From assembly GCA_031277415.1 (NCBI GenBank), contig JAITMK010000130.1, positions 1 to 37,519 of the forward strand: a stretch of 37,519 bases of DNA, read 5' to 3'. The DNA comes from Azoarcus sp. Its GTDB lineage: Bacteria; Pseudomonadota; Gammaproteobacteria; Burkholderiales; Rhodocyclaceae. Shown piece by piece: positions 25,756 to 32,564 of the stretch; within the stretch, counting starts at the first letter, position 1; every line of letters begins with the position of its first letter. Both the position numbers and the translations under genes were made by a program. The notes under the pieces are model-generated. The model did no database searches and was not told the origin of the DNA. It saw only the letters and a list, made by a program, of their open reading frames with translations.

Positions 25756-27369
25756 ATGCTCCTCAAACGTTCGATCTGGGCGGCGCTTGCGCTCGTTCAC
25801 CTCGCCATCCTTGCCGCGCTCCTGAGTTGGGTCGTCACCCAAACCCGGCCCGAGGAGATGCCCGGCCTGGAACTGGCTCATGGCGAGAAGCTGCGCTGCA
25901 TCTCCTACGCTCCTTTCCATCGCCCCGGGCAAACGCCTTTCGATGAAAAACTGGTTATCCCGCGCCAGCAGATCGAAGAAGACCTGCGCGCAATCTCCGC
26001 GATTGCCGGTTGTGTACGAATTTACTCGACCGACAGGGGGCTGGATCAGGTGCCCGGAGTTGCCCACGAATTGGGGCTGAAGGTACTGCTCGGCGCATGG
26101 ATCGGCTACCTGCCGAAGAAAAGCGCCCTCGAACTCGAACGCGCCATCGCGCTTGCCGACGCCTATCGCGACACCGTGCGGGCAATCATCGTCGGCAATG
26201 AAGTCCTGCTCCGCCGGGAACGCACGCCCGCAGAGATGCGCGCCCTGCTCGATTCGGTACGCGCAAAAAGCCCCGTGCCCGTCACCTACGCCGACGTGTG
26301 GGAATTCTGGCTCAAGAACACCGAACTGGCTGCGCATGTCGACTTCATTACCGTGCACATCTTGCCTTTCTGGGAGGACGATCCGGTCGACATCGGGCGC
26401 GCGCTGGCCCATGTCGCCGAAACTCACGAGAAAATCAGTGCGGTTTTTCCCGGCAAACCCATCCTGATCGGCGAAACCGGTTGGCCGAGCGCCGGTCTCC
26501 GGCGCGGAGATTCGCTGCCCTCGAAGGTCGCCCAGGCACGCTACATTCGGGAATTCGTGCGCCGGGCGCACGACTCGGACTGGGATTACAACCTCATCGA
26601 AGCCATCGACCAGCCGTGGAAACGCTCGCTCGAAGGCACTGTCGGCGGCTACTGGGGAATGCTCGATGCCAACACCCTGCAAACAAAATTCCCGCTGACC
26701 GGCCCCGTCTCCGAACGAACCGGCATCACCGCGCCGTTGATCGGAACCGGCCTGGGAACCCTCCTCGCCCTGCTCCTTGCTCTCGCCGGACGCGCCGGAA
26801 CGTCCCTCCGGCAACCGGCACGCCTCGCCGCCATTACCCTCATCGGCGCAACGACCGGCCTGATCGCCGTCCTGCACGCCGAACACGCCCAATTGGCCTA
26901 CGCCAGCCTGACCGACTGGGTCGCTCTGGGAACAGTCGCCCTCGCCGCCCCCCTCCTCTGCGCAACGCTGACGCGCTGGCACGCCGACCCGCTCGTACCA
27001 GCCGACATTGCCTGGCAACGAATACGAGGCGCAAGGCTGCGCTTCAGCGCCACCGACGCATTGTCCGCATTGCGCGGATTTCTCCTTTTCGCCGCCGCCA
27101 TCGCAGCCTTGCTGCTGCTCATCACCTCGCGCTACCGCGACTTTCCAAGCCTGCTCTACCTGACCCCGGCAGCAATTTACGGCGTCATCGGCTGGCTGCG
27201 CGGCAACGAATTTTCTCGCGCCGAACGCATCTGCGCCGCCCTCATCGCCGTGTGCGCCCTCGGCCGCTGGCTGCCCGAACCCACCAACCCGCAGGCCATT
27301 GGCTGGCTACTCGTCTGCCTCGCCCTGGCCCTGCCCGTGCTCATATCTCGCCGACAGAGCAGAAAATGA
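25756..27369 (+). CDS. Membrane protein with glycoside hydrolase family 17-like domain
   Basis: A 537-residue protein. An N-terminal membrane segment (about 8-28) is followed by a GH17-like TIM-barrel domain (about 45-315). The expected acid/base Glu149 is in IIVGNEVLLRRE and the nucleophile Glu240 in ILIGETGWPSAG. The C-terminal ~200 residues contain five or six hydrophobic segments, so the catalytic domain is tethered to the inner membrane, probably on the periplasmic side. GH17 enzymes act on beta-1,3-glucans by hydrolysis or transglycosylation. A role in making or remodelling a periplasmic or secreted beta-glucan is plausible but not shown. It starts 18 bases after gcvP with no good ribosome site, so it may be read as an extension of the gcv operon despite an unrelated function. 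Confidence 0.8.
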   Translation: MLLKRSIWAALALVHLAILAALLSWVVTQTRPEEMPGLELAHGEKLRCISYAPFHRPGQTPFDEKLVIPRQQIEEDLRAISAIAGCVRIYSTDRGLDQVPGVAHELGLKVLLGAWIGYLPKKSALELERAIALADAYRDTVRAIIVGNEVLLRRERTPAEMRALLDSVRAKSPVPVTYADVWEFWLKNTELAAHVDFITVHILPFWEDDPVDIGRALAHVAETHEKISAVFPGKPILIGETGWPSAGLRRGDSLPSKVAQARYIREFVRRAHDSDWDYNLIEAIDQPWKRSLEGTVGGYWGMLDANTLQTKFPLTGPVSERTGITAPLIGTGLGTLLALLLALAGRAGTSLRQPARLAAITLIGATTGLIAVLHAEHAQLAYASLTDWVALGTVALAAPLLCATLTRWHADPLVPADIAWQRIRGARLRFSATDALSALRGFLLFAAAIAALLLLITSRYRDFPSLLYLTPAAIYGVIGWLRGNEFSRAERICAALIAVCALGRWLPEPTNPQAIGWLLVCLALALPVLISRRQSRK

Positions 27370-27416
27370 AATGAAGGCGCGCCTGCACAAGAGTTGGTGT
27401 CCTAGAGTAGAACTGC

Positions 27417-27560
27417 GACTCCCTCCGTCACGCGCTCCGCGCGGGTAAGGGTGGCAAGGGGTTGCAATGAGTCGCTTCTCTTCTCCGATGCGAAGCATCG
27501 CAAACTCTATAGCCTCCCTCCCGAGGGAGGTGGCACGCCGCAGGCGTGACGGAGGGAGTC
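27417..27560. repeat. 144-bp element with 17-bp perfect terminal inverted repeats
   Basis: GACTCCCTCCGTCACGC at 27417-27433 is exactly mirrored by GCGTGACGGAGGGAGTC at 27544-27560. Inside are further short palindromes (GCTCCGCGCGG, GATGCGAAGCATCG, CCTCCCTCCCGAGGGAGG). There is no ORF. It follows the GH17-like gene and could end its transcript. Directly right of it are a GGGCAGGC..GCCTGCCCCTAC unit (27567-27593) of the GTAGGGGC family and the end of a TTAGGGAA-type element (27613-27634). Confidence 0.75.
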
Positions 27561-27612
27561 AAAACGCATGGGCAGGCACAAGGCCTGCCCCTACATTATT
27601 ACGCGGGATACT

Positions 27613-27634
27613 GGGTAATGCAGGCATTCCCTAA
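27613..27634. repeat. Solitary end of a TTAGGGAA-type MITE-like element
   Basis: On the minus strand this reads TTAGGGAATGCCTGCATTAC, then CC, the terminal repeat shared with the elements at 10778-10913, 28254-28390 and 28391-28502. No matching second end was found within the adjacent few hundred bases. The stop codon of the small gene 27631-27915 lies in it. Confidence 0.6.
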
Positions 27635-27915
27635 TGCAGCACGCTCGGAGGAGGGCTTGCATCAGGGAGCGGACGCGTCATACGCATGATTTCGACAGAA
27701 TTACGAAGCGCTTTTATGACTGAAGCGACACCCGCCACATAGGCTTCCGGTTTATCCTGGTCGATCACTTGAGCGTTGTATTTTGTGAGGCCATCCAGAA
27801 TGTGCTGCCAGTCCAGACGATGCGCAAGCAGCGTGCCGCATACGGACATGAGAACATTCATCTGAGCTTGCTGCATTACCAGCAAATTTTTTAGGTTGGT
27901 TTCATCATCATTCAT
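27631..27915 (-). CDS. Hypothetical protein of 94 residues
   Basis: I do not recognise this protein. The track begins at a GTG at 27930, but the ATG at 27915 (MNDDETNLKNLLVMQQAQMN) has GGGA about 6-7 bases upstream and is preferred. It looks helical throughout, with one Cys, no signal peptide and no clear membrane segment (LLVMQQAQMNVLMSVCGTLLAH; AGVASVIKALRNSVEIMRM). The last residues are Pro/Ser-rich (LPDASPPPSVLH). The TAG stop falls inside a MITE-like end, so the original C-terminus may have been replaced. It stands alone in a repeat-rich island, with no obvious operon partner. It could be a real orphan gene or a remnant. Confidence 0.55.
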   Translation of the reverse strand: MNDDETNLKNLLVMQQAQMNVLMSVCGTLLAHRLDWQHILDGLTKYNAQVIDQDKPEAYVAGVASVIKALRNSVEIMRMTRPLPDASPPPSVLH

Positions 27916-28253
27916 TTCATTTCCCGCCACGATCTACATGAAAACGTAATATATCGCCCATACACCCTTATATTAGATATTTTTTTTGTATTTTTTAGTG
28001 TGGAAATCCCTTAGCACAAATGGACAGGTGAAAATAAATCCATATGTATTTTTTCTATCATCATTAACTACGACATTTCGATACGAGAGCTTTTCGCGGG
28101 AAATGTGTGCCATTTTTTTTGGCGTCAATAAACAAGGCGAAGAAACGTTGTATAAAAAATATATTTTGGAATGGCTATGATGATTAGAGCGGTTTTTGTT
28201 TAGTCGTGCACAAATCATGTGTGTACAAACCCATGGACAACAGGCTGTCACTC
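27916..28253. other. AT-rich stretch without a recognisable gene
   Basis: These bases are strongly AT-rich compared with the window (runs such as ATATTTTTTTTGTATTTTTTAG). The two short ORFs in the track here (27986-28180 plus, 27973-28317 minus) overlap each other and show neither codon bias nor ribosome sites. I see no RNA gene. The promoter of the 94-residue gene should lie at its left edge. Confidence 0.5.
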
Positions 28254-28390
28254 TAAGGAACCTCTGCATTACCCTATATCCACCGTTTGTCATCCTGCGC
28301 GAAGTCGCAGGATCCATGCGGCGTCTGGATTCTGCGACTTCGCTTCGCTGCGCGCAGAATGACAGGAGGGGTTTTGCAGATGTTCCCTAA
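28254..28390. repeat. MITE-like dispersed element, copy 2
   Basis: A 137-base element, inverted relative to copy 1 at 10778-10913. Both ends carry the terminal inverted repeat: the left reads TAAGGAACCTCTGCATTACC, the right mirrored reads TTAGGGAACATCTGCAAAAC. The interior contains GTCATCCTGCGCGAAGTCGC and CTTCGCTTCGCTGCGCGC, forming an imperfect long hairpin. There is no coding capacity. It abuts copy 3 directly. Confidence 0.75.
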
Positions 28391-28502
28391 GGATTCTCTG
28401 CAAAACCCCATTCCAATTGCCGAGCGTAGGGGCGACCTGTGGTCGCCCGGTGAATTGCGTGAATGAATGTGCAACAGGAGGAGTAATGCAGACCTTCCCT
28501 AA
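28391..28502. repeat. MITE-like dispersed element, copy 3 (same ends, different core)
   Basis: It begins immediately after copy 2 with GGATTCTCTGCAAAACCCC and ends AGTAATGCAGACCTTCCCT, then AA, so it has the same terminal repeats. The core is unrelated to copies 1 and 2. It contains CATTCCAATTGCCG (mirrored at 18948-18965) and GTAGGGGCGACC..GGTCGCC of the GTAGGGGC family. The small remainder, 28503-28584, up to the next gene has no feature I can name. Confidence 0.65.
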
Positions 28503-28584
28503 CGCAATAAGCTACCTGGCGTGCCGTAGGTACTGTTATCGGCGTCAAGTTCCTTGCATAGTTAGCGACAAAAACATTCGCTGC

Positions 28585-30297
28585 TTATTGCAGGGTTGTC
28601 TCATCACGTTTCATACAATCAGGTTTGGAACCTGAAACTACAGGGTAATTATTGCAGATTTCGTTACTCCGTTTCACGTATGCTTCTAAAAGACAATCTT
28701 TGTTATCTTTACATTCGTCGCGACGTTTGAACCATTCGATTTGGTCACGGACTAATTTGTTTTGCAACCCACCAATGTCAGAGCCCATAAAGGCATCGTA
28801 GTTATCAGCCAGGATATTCCTCCAACTACTAAGGAGACCGCCAGCTTTACAAACTGTCTGCTCGGCAAGACTAAATTTTTCTGCGTCATAGCAATTATAA
28901 TCAGGTCTATGACAAATAGGTCCTGGGCCGGAAACTACAGGGTAAATATTGCAGATTTCGTAATTCCGCATCATGTATGCTTCTAAAAGACAATCCTCGT
29001 TATCTTTGCATTCGTTGCGACGTTTTACCCATTCGACTTGGTCATGGATCAATTTGTTTTGCAGTCCATCAATGTCAGAATTTTGAAAAGCTTCGTAGTT
29101 TTGACCGAGGGTAAGGTCCCAGCTATAAAGAAGACCTTTGTCATTACAAATTGTCTGTTCAGCAAGATTAATATTACTTGAGTCATGACGGTTATAACAA
29201 TAAACCATTGGGTAAGTAACAGCATTTCTACAATAAGGTTTGGGGCCGGAAACTACCGGGTAGTTATTGCAGAGGTCACTAATCCGTTCGCCGTACATAT
29301 AAGAAAGGCATCCAGAGCTGTCTTTGCATTTATTACGGCGTTTTAGCCATTCGTCCTGATCACGGATCAATTTGTTACGCAATTCACCAATGTCAGCGGC
29401 CAGAAGGGCTTTGTAGTTTCTGGCGAGGGTTGAGTCATAACCTGAAAGTCTTTCAGACCTGCAAATTGTTTGCTCAGTAAAATCAAGAATTTCTGGATTA
29501 GAGCAATCGAAACTGGCGAAAGGCTTAGGATTGCTGCAATAAGGTTCAAAACCGGAAACTACCGGATAGTTATTGCAGACCTCGTCAGTCCGCTCCCTGT
29601 ATGCACGAAAAAGACAATCTTCATTATCTTTGCATTCATTGCGGCGTTTTATCCATTCTCGCTGGTCGCTAGTTAATTTGTCGCGCAAATTGCCAATATT
29701 AGCGGAACGAAGGGCTTTGTAGTTCGAAGCAAGGGTTAAGTCCCAACTAGAAAGCAAATAATTATTACAAATTATCTGCTCAGTTTGATTTAACTTTTTT
29801 GGATTAGAGCAATCAAAGTTAGGGAAAAAACGGCCATGGCAGTCAAATGGCTCTTTTTTTCTGCCAGAATAACTCACCGAGCACTCGCTAGGAGATAGAT
29901 AACCTGTTTTATCCGCCTTGTAAATAATTATTGTCTCACTTTGTTCCCTAGGGTACCAACTGGACGCTACTATTTGAACTAGCTCTCCTTTATCGGAATA
30001 AGACACGGATGTTTCATCTGCGCTAAAGTCAGCTATAAGACAGTACTTTCCAGTTTTCTCCTTTTTATAATACGATCTACCCCAATCTTTGGGTGGTGTG
30101 CGATCAATTACGTACACATAAGCTCCATAATCTATTACTTGTATATTTTCATCATCCTCCAGTTTCACTAATTCGTCATAAGAAGGGAAGCAAAATTTTT
30201 GATACTCCCCTACAGCCCCGTCATCGGCATAAGATGACGCTGCCAAGTAAAGCATTAGAAGGGGTGTGCAGAACACTTTACGGACGTTAAAAATCAT
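28585..30297 (-). CDS. Secreted protein with four LprI/DUF1311 repeats
   Basis: The start used is ATG 30297 (AGGG upstream), giving 570 residues with a signal peptide ending SSYA before DDGA (24 residues). The N-terminal ~130 residues are unassigned. Four tandem repeats follow, at about 161-254, 263-356, 366-462 and 468-561. Each has EQxIC..LSxxDxxLAxNYxAL..IGxLxxKLxxDQxEWxKRRxEC, then a tail CNNYPVVSGxxPYC. Six cysteines per unit suggest three disulfides in the periplasm. The motif matches the LprI/DUF1311 family; one member is reported to inhibit lysozyme. The track's longer N-terminus overlaps a VgrG-like remnant and is not used. The gene is visibly richer in A and T than its neighbours and sits in a repeat-rich island, both signs of transfer. 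A protective role against a peptidoglycan-targeting toxin or lysozyme is inference. Confidence 0.8.
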   Translation of the reverse strand: MIFNVRKVFCTPLLMLYLAASSYADDGAVGEYQKFCFPSYDELVKLEDDENIQVIDYGAYVYVIDRTPPKDWGRSYYKKEKTGKYCLIADFSADETSVSYSDKGELVQIVASSWYPREQSETIIIYKADKTGYLSPSECSVSYSGRKKEPFDCHGRFFPNFDCSNPKKLNQTEQIICNNYLLSSWDLTLASNYKALRSANIGNLRDKLTSDQREWIKRRNECKDNEDCLFRAYRERTDEVCNNYPVVSGFEPYCSNPKPFASFDCSNPEILDFTEQTICRSERLSGYDSTLARNYKALLAADIGELRNKLIRDQDEWLKRRNKCKDSSGCLSYMYGERISDLCNNYPVVSGPKPYCRNAVTYPMVYCYNRHDSSNINLAEQTICNDKGLLYSWDLTLGQNYEAFQNSDIDGLQNKLIHDQVEWVKRRNECKDNEDCLLEAYMMRNYEICNIYPVVSGPGPICHRPDYNCYDAEKFSLAEQTVCKAGGLLSSWRNILADNYDAFMGSDIGGLQNKLVRDQIEWFKRRDECKDNKDCLLEAYVKRSNEICNNYPVVSGSKPDCMKRDETTLQ

Positions 30298-30538
30298 AGT
30301 GCACCCTAGCCATCTTGACAGGAGAAAGTGAAGCATTATAGTCCGTCGGAAACGTACTTCTGGTCGGCCCGGAATAGTCAATGTTCGCGGCCTTCATAGA
30401 GAGGTTGCCGGGGCAGTCGATGTTGCCATCTTTGAGCCGGATATACGCGCCGCAGCAGGCTTCCGGGTTCATGCCGCGCCCATGCTGGGCGCGCATGCAA
30501 CAAGGGCAGCCAGTAAACTGGCTGCCCTTGTATCGACT
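30287..30538 (-). pseudogene. 5'-truncated remnant resembling the C-terminus of a type VI VgrG spike protein
   Basis: A frame is open on the minus strand from a TGA at 30539-30541 to the TAA at 30287-30289. It encodes ...GMNPEACCGAYIRLKDGNIDCPGNLSMKAANIDYSGPTRSTFP and a short tail. The GAYIRLKDGNI..PGNLSMKAANIDYSGP pattern resembles the repeated beta-strand end of VgrG proteins (type VI secretion spike), where YIRL..GNIE..PG..KA...SGP is usual. There is no start or upstream VgrG body; pccA begins 19 bases beyond. The end overlaps the start codon of the LprI-repeat gene (TATGATTTTTAA), as in a coupled operon. The assignment rests on about 35 residues and is tentative. Confidence 0.4.
30501..30530 (-). 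terminator. Hairpin after the propionyl-CoA carboxylase alpha gene
   Basis: A 13-bp perfect stem, CAAGGGCAGCCAG / CTGGCTGCCCTTG, with a 4-base loop lies 27 bases beyond the pccA stop. On the minus strand it is followed by only a weak T stretch (TTG TTGC). It probably ends the mcm-meaB-pccB-pccA transcript. A second GC-rich hairpin (GCGCCC / GGGCGC around 30476-30492) follows. The hairpin also lies within the open frame of the VgrG-like remnant. Confidence 0.6.
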
Positions 30539-30556
30539 TCAGAGAACTGTTCGAGA

Positions 30557-32545
30557 TTACTCGAATTCGATGATGACTTCGTCTACCGACAGGCTTGCGC
30601 CTGGCTGGACAACGATCTTTTTCACTTTGACATCGTGCTCGGCTCTGAGGATGTTTTCCATCTTCATGGCTTCGATGACGACGAGTTTTTCGCCCGCCTT
30701 GACTTCCTGGCCTTCGACCGCCGCAACCTCACGCAGTAGTCCCGGCATCGGGGAGATGAGGAATTTGGAGAGGTCTGGCGGCGCTTTTTCGGGCATGAGC
30801 GAGAGCAGGTGCGCCGCGCGCGGCGTCATCACGATGGGCGCGATTTGCAGGCCGAAGTGGGAGATGCGGTAGGTGATGCCCTGCCGTTCGACTTGCAGGC
30901 AGATCGGCTGGCCGTTGACGGTTCCGGAGAAAAGCTGGTCGCCAAAGCTCCAATCGGAAACGATGTCGTAGCTCTTGTCGCCGTGGGTGATGGTCATGCC
31001 GCCCTTGGTTTGCGAAGCGACGAGCGGGTAGTGTTTGCCGTTTATCACGGCAACCCAGTCGCTTGTTATCTTGCGGCCAAAGCCCGGATGCTGGCCGCCG
31101 ATTTTCATGACGCGGTAGATGTAACGCAGGCGTGCAAAGGCGGCTATTGCGGCAAGCAGGGCAGGATCATCGTGCGGAACCATCGAGGAGTCGAAGCCGT
31201 CGGCGTACTCTTCGGCAATGAAGCCGGTGTTGAAAACGCCGGACATGAAGCGCGGGTGCTGCATCAGGGCGGCCTGGAACGGGATGTTGCTGCTGATGCC
31301 GCGAATGACGAAGCCGTTGAGCGCATCGCCCATCCGCTCGATGGCCTGCTTGCGGGTGGCGCCGTGGACGATGAGCTTGGCAATCATCGAGTCGTAGTAC
31401 ATCGAAATTTCGCCGCCTTCATAGACGCCGGTGTCGACCCGCACGGATTTGCTTTCGGCGTCCGGCGCGCGGAATTTGACGAGGCGACCCGTAGAGGGAA
31501 GGAAGCCCCGGAATGGGTCTTCCGCGTTGATCCGGCATTCCATCGCCCATCCGTTGATCTTGACGTCTTTTTGGGTGATGCCGAGTTTTTCTCCGGCAGC
31601 GATGCGGATCATCTGTTCGACGAGATCGAGGCCGGTGATGCACTCGGTGACGGGGTGTTCTACCTGGAGACGGGTGTTCATTTCCAGGAAGTAGAAGCCT
31701 TTGTCCGCGCCGACGACGAATTCCACCGTACCGGCGGATTCGTATTGCACGGAGCGGGCAAGCGCCACTGCCTGTTCTCCCATTGCCTTGCGGGTGGCTG
31801 CGTCGATGAATGGCGAGGGCGCTTCTTCGACGACTTTCTGATGACGGCGCTGGATCGAGCATTCGCGCTCGTTGAGATGAACGTAGTTGCCGTGGGAGTC
31901 GCCGAGGATCTGAATTTCGATATGACGCGGTTCCTGGACGAATTTTTCGATGAAAACACGGTCGTCGCCAAAGGAATTCTTGGCCTCATTGACGCAGGAG
32001 GCGAAGCCTTCGTGGGCTTCCTTGTCGTTCCAGGCAACGCGCAGACCCTTGCCGCCGCCCCCGGCGGAGGCTTTTATCATGACGGGGTAGCCGATTTTTT
32101 TAGCGATTTTCACCGCTTCATCGGGGCCGGAAATGGGTTCGTTATGGCCGGGAATGATGTTGACGCCCGCTTCGTGCGCAAGTTTTTTCGACGCGATCTT
32201 GTCGCCCATCTTGGCGATGGAGTAGTGTTTCGGCCCGATGAACTTGATGCCTTCTTCTTCGATGCGGCGGGCAAATTCTTCGTTTTCTGACAAGAATCCG
32301 TAGCCGGGATGAACCGCTTCCGCGCCGGTTTCCTTGCAGGCGGCGATGATTTTGTCCATGACCAGATAGGACTCTTTGGAGGGCGAGGGGCCGATAAAGA
32401 CGGCTTCATCGGCCAGCTTGACGTGGAGCGAACGATGATCGGCCTCGGAATAGACGGCCACGGTCTTGATGCCCATGCGGCTGGCGGTCTTGATGACGCG
32501 GCATGCTATTTCACCGCGATTCGCAATCAGGATTTTTTTGAACAT
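30557..32545 (-). CDS. pccA: Propionyl-CoA carboxylase alpha subunit (biotin carboxylase and biotin carrier)
   Basis: From ATG 32545 (MFKKILIANRGEIACRV) the subunit has 662 residues. The upstream ATG at 32551 is only 3 bases from GGGAG, so the inner one is better spaced. The biotin carboxylase domain (about 1-450) shows the ATP-grasp motif IKASAGGGGKGLRV, EKFVQEPRHIEIQILGD, and EMNTRLQVEHPVTE. A linker domain follows (about 470-580). The C-terminal biotin carrier has the biotinylated Lys in VIEAMKMENIL. It carboxylates biotin with bicarbonate and ATP for transfer to propionyl-CoA by PccB. The alpha architecture also fits other acyl-CoA carboxylases. The adjacency to mcm and meaB is what points to propionyl-CoA. 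It is the last gene of its operon. Confidence 0.92.
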   Translation of the reverse strand: MFKKILIANRGEIACRVIKTASRMGIKTVAVYSEADHRSLHVKLADEAVFIGPSPSKESYLVMDKIIAACKETGAEAVHPGYGFLSENEEFARRIEEEGIKFIGPKHYSIAKMGDKIASKKLAHEAGVNIIPGHNEPISGPDEAVKIAKKIGYPVMIKASAGGGGKGLRVAWNDKEAHEGFASCVNEAKNSFGDDRVFIEKFVQEPRHIEIQILGDSHGNYVHLNERECSIQRRHQKVVEEAPSPFIDAATRKAMGEQAVALARSVQYESAGTVEFVVGADKGFYFLEMNTRLQVEHPVTECITGLDLVEQMIRIAAGEKLGITQKDVKINGWAMECRINAEDPFRGFLPSTGRLVKFRAPDAESKSVRVDTGVYEGGEISMYYDSMIAKLIVHGATRKQAIERMGDALNGFVIRGISSNIPFQAALMQHPRFMSGVFNTGFIAEEYADGFDSSMVPHDDPALLAAIAAFARLRYIYRVMKIGGQHPGFGRKITSDWVAVINGKHYPLVASQTKGGMTITHGDKSYDIVSDWSFGDQLFSGTVNGQPICLQVERQGITYRISHFGLQIAPIVMTPRAAHLLSLMPEKAPPDLSKFLISPMPGLLREVAAVEGQEVKAGEKLVVIEAMKMENILRAEHDVKVKKIVVQPGASLSVDEVIIEFE

Positions 32546-32564
32546 TTGCATTTTCTCCCTGGCA

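Noticed and set aside
24511-27018. 835-codon minus-strand ORF opposite gcvP and the GH17-like gene
   Set aside because: It is a shadow frame in GC-rich coding DNA. The plus-strand genes have clear family motifs and the antisense product has none.
27973-28317. 114-codon minus-strand ORF and 64-codon plus-strand ORF in the AT-rich stretch
   Set aside because: They overlap on opposite strands, have no ribosome sites or recognisable domain, and the longer one runs into a repeat element.
30298-30381. 28-residue N-terminal extension of the LprI-repeat protein in the ORF track
   Set aside because: It has no ribosome site and lies over the other-frame VgrG-like remnant. The ATG at 30297 begins a clean signal peptide.
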